Origin: Spirochaetia bacterium UBA2205
Lineage (GTDB): Bacteria > Spirochaetota > UBA4802 > UB4802
Direction of reading: 5' to 3'
Length of the DNA stretch: 5,250 nucleotides
NCBI GenBank assembly: GCA_002328585.1
Contig: DCUV01000072.1
Span: 1 to 5,250 of the forward strand
The notes beneath the pieces are model-generated. The model was given only the letters and a program-made list of their open reading frames with translations, did not search any database and was not told where the DNA came from. Shown here one piece after another: positions 1 to 4,583 of the stretch; positions within the stretch are counted from its first letter, which is position 1; each line of letters begins with the position of its first letter. The position numbers and the translations under genes are program-made.

Positions 1-179
1 GCATTGGGATGTTTTGATACTTCCACAATTTTAGCGGTATAAATAGAGTGCAAAAGCTGATTTACATATTCAATAGAATCTATTTCAGCAGTAGACATTG
101 TTAAACGATTAGCTATTTCGCTAACGGGGATATCTTTTATATCAACCATGTCTTGAATAATGTTAAGTGAAATCCACAT
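1..179 (-). CDS. pheT: Phenylalanyl-tRNA synthetase beta subunit, N-terminal fragment
   Basis: This is the first 59 codons of PheT; the gene runs off the left edge. With PheS it forms the (alpha-beta)2 enzyme that charges tRNA-Phe in the cytoplasm, and the beta subunit carries the editing site and much of the tRNA binding. The visible protein begins MWISLNIIQDMVDIKDIPVS, matching the family's usual opening (M-x-I-S-L-N-W-L-x-x-Y-V-D). It continues through the A-x-x-L-T-M-x-x-x-E-I-x-x-I-E-Y segment and enters the tRNA-binding fold at about residue 48 (AKIVEVSKHPN). The ATG at 177-179 has a GGAG site eight bases upstream. The start is 34 bp after the pheS stop, so the two genes are almost certainly cotranscribed. 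The family assignment is firm; nothing can be said about the missing part. Confidence 0.93.
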   Translation of the reverse strand, partial: MWISLNIIQDMVDIKDIPVSEIANRLTMSTAEIDSIEYVNQLLHSIYTAKIVEVSKHPN

Positions 180-213
180 AGTAACGACTCCGTACAATTA
201 TAAAATTATATCA

Positions 214-1245
214 TTAAAATTGATAGAGGAAACGTATATCGCCACTTAAAAAGTGACGTATATCATTAATGGCATACCGCATCATAACAAGACGATTTAA
301 CCCCAACCCAAAGGCAAATCCCGACCATTTGTCAGGATCAATTTTACCATAGCGCAGCACGTTTGGTTGAACCAGTCCACAGGGTAAAAGCTCCAGCCAT
401 CCGGAATATTTGCATACACTGCAACCCTTGCCGCCGCAAATAAGACACTGTATATCCAGTTCAAAACCTGGCTCAACAAAGGGGAAGTACCCGGGCCGCA
501 ACCGTATGGTAATGTTACGTTTAAATATTTCTTTGAGCAATGTTTTCATAAAGTAGATAAGATGAGCAACCGAAATATCCTTATCAATCATCATGCCTTC
601 AACCTGGTAAAATGTGTTTTCGTGTGATGCATCAATGCTTTCATACCTGAAAACGCGTCCAGGCCCTATAACTCTGAATGGCGGTGTAAGGCGTTCCATT
701 CCTCGTATCTGGATAGCCGATGTATGCGTTCGCAGTAAATTGCCATCTTCCGTCCAGAATGTGTCCTGCATATCGCGGGCTGGATGATAGGGCGGAATGT
801 TCAAAGCTTCAAAGTTATAGTAATCGGTTTCCACCTCCGGACCATCAAGAATTTCAAAACCCATTGAGGTAAAGATATCTTCAATTTCATATTGAATCTG
901 TGATATAGGATGCAGGTGCCCGCGCTGATATTCCTGTAATAACCCCGGCTTTGTCAGCGTTACATCAAGCCAGTCTTCCATGATGAGCTTATTAATGTGT
1001 TGTTGCGTAAGTTGTATTTTACGTTTTTCAAGAGCTTCTTCAATGCTATCTTTTAATTCATTTGAAAGTTTTCCTGTTTCAATCCGCTCTTCCTGTGGTA
1101 GTGTACCCAGTGAACGCAAAATCTGTGTCAATTCGCCTTTGCGTCCCAATACCTTAACGCGTATTTGTTCCAGCTCATCTATCGAGGCAGCTTTTTCAAT
1201 GGTAGCAATGGTTTGTTTATACAGGTTTTCCAGTTGTTGTTTCAT
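214..1245 (-). CDS. pheS: Phenylalanyl-tRNA synthetase alpha subunit
   Basis: This is the catalytic class II subunit of phenylalanine-tRNA ligase, 343 residues, a normal length. An N-terminal coiled-coil arm (about 1-90) precedes the catalytic domain. Visible landmarks are LLRTHTSAIQIR (170-181), the motif 2 region FRYESIDASHENTFYQVEG (199-217), the Phe-pocket segment GYFPFVEPG (252-260), Ala311 in SGFAFG, and motif 3 GLGLNRL (313-319) with its essential Arg318. Residues 267-278 (CLICGGKGCSVC) form a four-cysteine insert, known in some bacterial PheS proteins and likely to bind metal. The residue before the motif 3 arginine is Asn, where Glu or Asp is usual. The frame is open 55 codons further upstream, but I chose the ATG at 1243-1245: AGGTGA lies five bases before it and MKQQLENLYKQ aligns with normal PheS N-termini. 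pheT follows after 34 bp. Confidence 0.96.
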   Translation of the reverse strand: MKQQLENLYKQTIATIEKAASIDELEQIRVKVLGRKGELTQILRSLGTLPQEERIETGKLSNELKDSIEEALEKRKIQLTQQHINKLIMEDWLDVTLTKPGLLQEYQRGHLHPISQIQYEIEDIFTSMGFEILDGPEVETDYYNFEALNIPPYHPARDMQDTFWTEDGNLLRTHTSAIQIRGMERLTPPFRVIGPGRVFRYESIDASHENTFYQVEGMMIDKDISVAHLIYFMKTLLKEIFKRNITIRLRPGYFPFVEPGFELDIQCLICGGKGCSVCKYSGWLELLPCGLVQPNVLRYGKIDPDKWSGFAFGLGLNRLVMMRYAINDIRHFLSGDIRFLYQF

Positions 1246-1343
1246 ATATATCACCTGACACATAAATAATAATGGGCACCTGAAGATTTCATTGTGACTA
1301 CTATGAGCATGCAGTGGTGTTAGATTCGCCTGCTCCATTAATA

Positions 1344-1391
1344 TTACAATAAAAAAACAATTTTCAACAATGCCCGGAAAACAAAATACAT
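1344..1391 (-). other. Possible 15-codon leader ORF upstream of pheS
   Basis: An ATG at 1389-1391 opens a short frame encoding MYFVFRALLKIVFLL, ending with TAA at 1344-1346, about 100 bases before pheS. It contains three Phe codons and one Tyr codon, and the DNA just after its eleventh codon is a run of seven T on the coding strand. This resembles in outline the pheM leader peptide that controls pheST by attenuation in enterobacteria. Against it, there is no good ribosome site before the ATG, T-rich DNA yields Phe codons by chance, and the only hairpin directly before the T run is a 5-bp AU-rich one (1361-1365 with 1377-1381). I list it as a candidate only. Confidence 0.22.
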
Positions 1392-1395
1392 AACG

Positions 1396-1436
1396 AGTAA
1401 CTATCGCCAAAAAAATGAGTATGGGTGATAGTTACT
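1396..1436. repeat. 13-bp imperfect inverted repeat in the pap2-pheS gap
   Basis: AGTAACTATCGCC (1396-1408) and GGTGATAGTTACT (1424-1436) pair over 13 positions with a single imperfection, around a 15-base loop containing a run of seven A (T on the minus strand). On a minus-strand transcript the imperfect position is a C-A mismatch; on a plus-strand transcript it would be a G-U pair. It lies about 60 bases after the phosphatase stop and about 150 bases before pheS. It could be a weak terminator for the phosphatase gene, since a loosely U-rich stretch follows, a stem in the pheS leader, or a protein-binding operator. The pairing is seen directly; the role is unknown. Confidence 0.6.
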
Positions 1437-1459
1437 GTCAAAATAAATTTTAGAAGTGT

Positions 1460-1489
1460 ATTACAAATCAACTGTTTATAAAAAGTCAA
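1460..1489 (-). promoter_or_regulatory. Candidate promoter for pheST
   Basis: On the minus strand, TTGACT (1484-1489) and TGTAAT (1460-1465) are separated by 18 bp, a sigma70-like arrangement. Transcription would start near 1453, just beyond the phosphatase stop, placing the hairpin at 1396-1436 and the short Phe-containing ORF inside the pheS leader. A second possible box pair, TTGTTG with TAATAT (1341-1346) at an 18-bp spacing, lies nearer pheS. Neither is proven, and pheS could also receive read-through from the upstream operon. Confidence 0.4.
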
Positions 1490-1494
1490 CAACA

Positions 1495-2394
1495 TTACCT
1501 GTAAATTTTAGATAAATAGGGGACATGGTTGAAAGTAAATGGCGCACCAAACGAAATCCAGCCGCCTATTATCCAGTAGCGAATAAAATCTGCATATGCC
1601 GCAGAAGGTAAAATGATCTTGATGCCCTCTTTTAAAAGAAGCAGTACGATTATCCCAATGAAATAGTTAATCAGTGCAGGCACAAGTTTGAATGATGGTT
1701 CGCCAAACCGATTTTTACTGCCAATTAAGCCAATGGAAAATCCTGAAAAAACACCGAGCGATTTAACCGTTGCATCATCGGGGAATGCAATGGCTAACGC
1801 AACAGGTATTATTACAAAAATAGTAATGGCAGATAGTAATTGTAAATTCCACAATCTATCAAAATAAGGGATAAGCAGCACGGCACATGTAAACACCATA
1901 CAGCCGATGATGATACCGCCAGCTACATCGCCAAAAAAATGAACCCCAAGGTAAAGCCGTGAATACGAAATTGCAACGATCATGAAAACAGCAAAGATGG
2001 AAAATAGCCTGTGCCTGATTGTATATGCCAGCAAACCCCAGAAAACCACGGCGTTTTGTGCATGCCCGCTTGGAAATCCAGGACTTGATGGAGGGCAGTA
2101 TACACTGTTAAGCCGGGCAATACCTTCGGCTAAGTTCAAAGGGTTGGGTCGCGGATTATTAAAAGCAAATTTAACAATGTCGTTAAAAACAGTAGAAAAC
2201 AAAAATGACAATCCAACTATTGTAGCAAGCCGTTTGTTGACACACCAGAAAAGAAACGGTATTAACAGGATGTAAAATATCTCATCGCCGCAATGGGTAA
2301 AGGCAACCATTAAAAAATCAAGCCATCTGCCAGCATAGATATGAATCTGATTGAGCGTATGTTCGCTGAATAAAAGCTGATTGCTGAAAAACAT
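1495..2394 (-). CDS. PAP2-family membrane lipid phosphatase
   Basis: This 299-residue multi-pass membrane protein belongs to the type 2 phosphatidic acid phosphatase superfamily. All three catalytic motifs are intact: KFAFNNPRP (Lys75, Arg82-Pro83), PSGH (108-111, with the catalytic His111) and SRLYLGVHFFGD (Ser145, Arg146, nucleophile His152, Asp156). Hydrophobic segments lie near residues 38-52, 56-72, 112-126, 131-148, 157-175, 186-204, 240-256 and 268-285, including a C-terminal extension beyond the PAP2 core that many bacterial members share. Such enzymes remove phosphate from lipids such as phosphatidate, undecaprenyl pyrophosphate or lipid A; the substrate here cannot be read from the sequence. 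The ATG at 2392-2394 has a perfect AGGAGG five bases upstream. The gap to the preceding sugar kinase gene is only 12 bp, so the two are very likely cotranscribed and translationally coupled. Confidence 0.93.
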   Translation of the reverse strand: MFFSNQLLFSEHTLNQIHIYAGRWLDFLMVAFTHCGDEIFYILLIPFLFWCVNKRLATIVGLSFLFSTVFNDIVKFAFNNPRPNPLNLAEGIARLNSVYCPPSSPGFPSGHAQNAVVFWGLLAYTIRHRLFSIFAVFMIVAISYSRLYLGVHFFGDVAGGIIIGCMVFTCAVLLIPYFDRLWNLQLLSAITIFVIIPVALAIAFPDDATVKSLGVFSGFSIGLIGSKNRFGEPSFKLVPALINYFIGIIVLLLLKEGIKIILPSAAYADFIRYWIIGGWISFGAPFTFNHVPYLSKIYR

Positions 2395-2406
2395 AACATC
2401 CTCCTG

Positions 2407-3345
2407 TTATATAGTTTCCAATGCATATTTTGCTGCGCCAATGGCTGCTGTATAATCTCCATGTTTGGTGGTCATATAGCGTATGTTTTCCTTCATCCCT
2501 TCAAGGGAAAGCTTTTGAACCTGATGAATAATTTGCGGAAGAAAGTACTGGCTGGCGCTGGATAATCCTCCGCCCAGTATCACTGCTTCAGGATTAAATA
2601 TATTTACCAGATCAGCAATGCCAATTCCTAAATATGTTCCAATGAGATTAAAAACATACAGCGCAAGCGGATCACCTTTTTTTGCTTCATCATAGACATG
2701 GCGTGCGGTCATAGTGTGTTGTGCTATGGGATTGAGTGAAGAATCAGGATATGATGTACAATGACTCTTAACAAAATGAACAACCGCTGTTGCCGAGCCG
2801 TAACATTCCAGACATCCCTTCCTGCCGCATTTGCATTGCAGACCATTATAATCAATAGTTATATGTCCAAATTCCATTGCGCTCCCGTTATTGCCGGTAT
2901 ACGGCATACCATTGATAACAGCACCGCCCCCTATGCCGGTGCCAAGGGTAAGCATAATCCAGTTTTTATAATTTTTGCCGTTGCCAAGCCATAGCTCGCC
3001 AACTACTGCAGCATTGGCATCATTTTCAAGGAACACTGTATAACCGGTAATCTTTTCCACACGCTGTACAATTGGATAGTGCTTCCATGCAGGAATATTT
3101 GGACTTGTTATTACCATACCTTTTTGTTTATCAATAGCACCGGCAGAACCAATGCCTACGGCATCAACTTCTTTTTTATTTATGTGCGATAGTTCCAGTA
3201 ATGTTTCTATACAGTGACAAATATTATTTTCAGTGGCATCAATACCTGCTCCTGTTGTAACTGATGTTTTTGCCAGGATAGTGCCATCATTGTTGATGAT
3301 GACGCCTTTGATATTTGTTCCACCGATGTCCAGTCCAATAATCAT
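2407..3345 (-). CDS. ROK-family sugar kinase, probable glucokinase
   Basis: This cytoplasmic ATP-dependent sugar kinase has 312 residues from the chosen start, normal for ROK kinases. The ATP phosphate loop DIGGTN is at residues 6-11. ENDAN (107-111) carries the probable catalytic Asp109, GTGIGGG (135-141) is a second nucleotide-binding glycine loop, and EFGH (158-161) gives sugar- and zinc-binding residues. The zinc signature CKCGRKGCLE (171-180) and a late GGGLS (258-262) complete the family pattern. Glucokinase is the best guess; fructose, N-acetylglucosamine or N-acetylmannosamine kinases share these motifs. The frame extends to a GTG at 3361-3363 and an ATG at 3358-3360, but neither has a ribosome site. 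The ATG at 3343-3345 has a GGAAA site and gives MIIGLDIGGTN, the usual family opening. The downstream phosphatase gene starts 12 bp after the stop. Confidence 0.92.
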   Translation of the reverse strand: MIIGLDIGGTNIKGVIINNDGTILAKTSVTTGAGIDATENNICHCIETLLELSHINKKEVDAVGIGSAGAIDKQKGMVITSPNIPAWKHYPIVQRVEKITGYTVFLENDANAAVVGELWLGNGKNYKNWIMLTLGTGIGGGAVINGMPYTGNNGSAMEFGHITIDYNGLQCKCGRKGCLECYGSATAVVHFVKSHCTSYPDSSLNPIAQHTMTARHVYDEAKKGDPLALYVFNLIGTYLGIGIADLVNIFNPEAVILGGGLSSASQYFLPQIIHQVQKLSLEGMKENIRYMTTKHGDYTAAIGAAKYALETI

Positions 3346-3367
3346 GAAAAGTTTCCGCATCACTATT

Positions 3368-3396
3368 TATTAACAATAGTCATATAATGATTTCAA
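3368..3396 (-). promoter_or_regulatory. Weak candidate promoter for the kinase-phosphatase pair
   Basis: In the 90 bp between the lipoprotein gene and the kinase, TTGAAA (3391-3396, minus strand) stands 17 bp from TTAATA (3368-3373). The -35 match is fair and the -10 match is poor. A start near 3361 would agree with kinase translation beginning at 3345 rather than at the upstream GTG or ATG. No terminator is visible in this gap, so the kinase could also be read through from the gene before it. Confidence 0.25.
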
Positions 3397-3453
3397 CCAG
3401 CAGGTAATCAATAATTTTTTATACTCCATGGCAGTAACAGGTAAAATTTATGT

Positions 3454-3993
3454 TCATTCCCTGTCATTTATAATAACCTTTGTCTGGATGGTGTTTACGT
3501 GCTTCCATGGTATGGTGATAATAGGATGGTAATGTTCACTATCAGGTTCGTCAAAACATTTTTTTTCTGTTGATTGAATAATGATAGTATCGCTGATTAC
3601 GCATACAAAAAAATAGTGGCACACTGTGTTATGGTTTATAGTAATACCGCATACTGCATGTGAAGGTGCAAAGGGTGGAGGGGTTGTATAGGTGGCATAC
3701 ATAGTTCCATATACTGTTGCAATAAAATAACGACTGGTGTTGTCATTGTGCAGCAAAAGTACCAATTCCACAAAAGGCAACAAATTGCTATGTTTTTGCG
3801 AGCATTCTAAAACAATAGTGGTTATGTTAAAATCAGGCGATTGCGGTTGTGATGGAGTTGCTGACTTCTGAACAGGTTTACTGCAGCAACATAACGATAC
3901 AAACAATGCCAATGCAATGAACAGAGTAATCTTAAAATTTTTTACATATACAGCTATTGAGTAAAACAAATTATCAATTTCATTATTATGCAT
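3454..3993 (-). CDS. Cysteine-rich putative lipoprotein of unknown function
   Basis: I do not recognise this 179-residue protein. Residues 19-38 look like an export signal: a basic stretch (KNFK), a hydrophobic core (ITLFIALALFVSL) and three cysteines at 35-37 followed by SKP. A Ser/Pro/Gln-rich linker (about 40-54) follows, as is common after a lipidation site. The lipobox is loose, since Leu or Cys precedes the candidate cysteine instead of Gly, Ala or Ser, so lipidation is not certain. The rest alternates short hydrophobic and polar stretches, suggesting mainly beta structure, with five further cysteines (64, 115, 125, 131, 146). The ATG at 3991-3993 has no ribosome site, but a strong promoter ends eight bases upstream, implying a leaderless message. 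The region ahead of the hydrophobic core is unusually long for a signal peptide, so an internal start such as the TTG at codon 9 is possible. Confidence 0.65.
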   Translation of the reverse strand: MHNNEIDNLFYSIAVYVKNFKITLFIALALFVSLCCCSKPVQKSATPSQPQSPDFNITTIVLECSQKHSNLLPFVELVLLLHNDNTSRYFIATVYGTMYATYTTPPPFAPSHAVCGITINHNTVCHYFFVCVISDTIIIQSTEKKCFDEPDSEHYHPIITIPWKHVNTIQTKVIINDRE

Positions 3994-4001
3994 GTTGTAC
4001 T

Positions 4002-4031
4002 ATTAAAGAGCATATTTTCATGTATTGTCAA
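4002..4031 (-). promoter_or_regulatory. Strong promoter for the putative lipoprotein gene
   Basis: On the minus strand there is a perfect TTGACA (4026-4031), an 18-bp spacer and TTTAAT (4002-4007), which matches the -10 consensus at five of six positions. The last base of the -10 box is only eight bases from the ATG at 3993, so transcription should begin at about 3995, one or two bases before the start codon. The promoter is back to back with that of rpsU, the two -35 boxes being 58 bp apart. Confidence 0.6.
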
Positions 4032-4089
4032 CCGTTTTCATGAATATTTATTAAAAACAATGGCAAAAGCAGGGATAGTATTTTTTATG

Positions 4090-4119
4090 TTGACAAAACC
4101 GCAGTATTTTCAGTAATGT
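4090..4119 (+). promoter_or_regulatory. Promoter for rpsU
   Basis: A perfect TTGACA (4090-4095) is followed after 18 bp by TAATGT (4114-4119), a weaker -10 element. Transcription would begin near 4126 and give a leader of about 68 bases before rpsU. The -10 box overlaps the first of the AATGTA copies described separately, so a protein bound there would block the promoter. Confidence 0.55.
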
Positions 4120-4165
4120 AAATGTAATAGAGCTACATTAGAATAATTACATTAAAACAATGTAA
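4115..4165 (+). repeat. Cluster of five AATGTA/TACATT motifs at the rpsU promoter and leader
   Basis: AATGTA occurs at 4115-4120, 4121-4126 and 4159-4164, and its complement TACATT at 4134-4139 and 4148-4153. Longer perfect pairings arise from these: AATGTAAT (4121-4128) with ATTACATT (4146-4153), TAATGTA (4114-4120) with TACATTA (4134-4140), and TTACATT (4147-4153) with AATGTAA (4159-4165) around a 5-base loop. The cluster covers the -10 box and the first 40 bases of the expected transcript. It could be an operator array for a dimeric repressor or an mRNA leader with competing hairpins. I do not recognise it as a known regulator's box. Confidence 0.5.
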
Positions 4166-4193
4166 AACAATTAAGAAGGGATGTGATTACAAT

Positions 4194-4460
4194 ATGCCAG
4201 TACCTTTAGAAGTTGAGGTAGGAGACGGCGATCTGGAGCGTGCATTTAAAAATCTGAAAAAACGAATGGCATTTGAAGGGATTTTTAAAGAGCTTAAACG
4301 CAGGCGTTATTATGAAAAGCCCAGCGAAGAAAAGAAGCGCAAAAAAGAAGAAGCAGAACGACGCCGTTTGAAAAAAATTAGAAGATTTGAAACACAATCC
4401 AAGCAACGCAGGTTTGTTGCAAAACCTTCTGGCAGAGGTGGCGGTTCACAGGACGAATAA
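4194..4460 (+). CDS. rpsU: Small ribosomal subunit protein bS21
   Basis: This 88-residue, very basic protein is bS21, which sits on the 30S platform near the 3' end of 16S rRNA and takes part in initiation. The family signature is clear: LERAFKNLKKRMAFEGIFKE (14-33), then RRRYYEKPSEEKKRKKEE (36-53) and an Arg/Lys-rich helix to about residue 65. Typical bS21 proteins are about 60-70 residues; here there is an extra tail of about 20 residues ending in GRGGGSQDE. The ATG at 4194-4196 is preceded by AGAAGGG, whose last G is 13 bases away, longer than usual; TGTGAT six bases before the ATG could complete pairing with the anti-Shine-Dalgarno. A two-codon ATG-TGA sits between them at 4181-4186. The gene is monocistronic, divergent from the lipoprotein gene and closed by a strong terminator. 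Confidence 0.93.
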   Translation: MPVPLEVEVGDGDLERAFKNLKKRMAFEGIFKELKRRRYYEKPSEEKKRKKEEAERRRLKKIRRFETQSKQRRFVAKPSGRGGGSQDE

Positions 4461-4488
4461 TTTCAACTGTGATAATGAAAACAAAGAG

Positions 4489-4520
4489 AAAATCCGGCAT
4501 TTAGCCGGATTTTTTATTTA
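4489..4520. terminator. Rho-independent terminator between rpsU and hsdR
   Basis: AAAATCCGGC (4489-4498) pairs perfectly over 10 bp with GCCGGATTTT (4504-4513) around a 5-base loop, followed by T-rich sequence on the plus strand. It lies 28 bases after the rpsU stop. Because the 5' arm starts with four A and lies in an A-rich stretch, the minus strand also ends in TTTT followed by T-rich sequence, so the same hairpin could stop transcripts arriving from the convergent hsdR gene. Confidence 0.9.
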
Positions 4521-4535
4521 TTGAATCTCTTTCAT

Positions 4536-4583
4536 AACGCGATATGCCGAAGCCCGGAACGCAGGACGGCGGAGGCGGCTTTC
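4536..4583. other. GC-rich patch abutting the hsdR stop codon
   Basis: About 33 of these 48 bases are G or C, whereas the surrounding DNA is clearly AT-rich. It contains short internal repeats (GCCGAAGC, GGCGGAGGC) and a weak AAGCC/GGCTT pairing, and ends exactly where the restriction gene ends. It codes for nothing obvious. It looks like a copy of a small dispersed intergenic repeat or the edge of acquired DNA, but a single copy in this window cannot show that. Confidence 0.3.

Noticed and set aside
297..479. Minus-strand 60-codon ORF in another frame
   Set aside because: It lies wholly inside the well-supported pheS gene and resembles no known protein.
980..1258. Plus-strand 92-codon ORF opposite pheS
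   Set aside because: It is an antisense shadow of the PheS coiled-coil region, Ser/Cys-rich, with no recognisable domain.
1246..1410. In-frame N-terminal extension of pheS up to an ATG at 1410
   Set aside because: The extension does not resemble PheS, its ATGs lack ribosome sites, and the start at 1245 has AGGTGA at ideal spacing and the normal family N-terminus.
1246..1494. T-box riboswitch controlling pheST
   Set aside because: No AGGGTGGNACC-type T-box sequence or matching antiterminator is present on the minus strand.
1982..2275. Plus-strand 97-codon ORF opposite the phosphatase gene
   Set aside because: It overlaps the catalytic motifs of an intact PAP2 gene on the other strand and has no family features of its own.
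2761..2994. Plus-strand 77-codon ORF opposite the ROK kinase
   Set aside because: It is antisense to the conserved zinc and nucleotide motifs, so its openness reflects their codon pattern.
3078..3508. The 11-base string GTGCTTCCATG shared by the kinase and lipoprotein genes
   Set aside because: It encodes Trp-Lys-His in both proteins in unrelated contexts; nothing flanking it matches, so coincidence is sufficient.
4206..4406. Minus-strand 66-codon hydrophobic ORF opposite rpsU
   Set aside because: Its Phe/Leu-rich sequence is simply the complement of the Lys/Glu-rich bS21 codons (AAA/GAA read as TTT/TTC).
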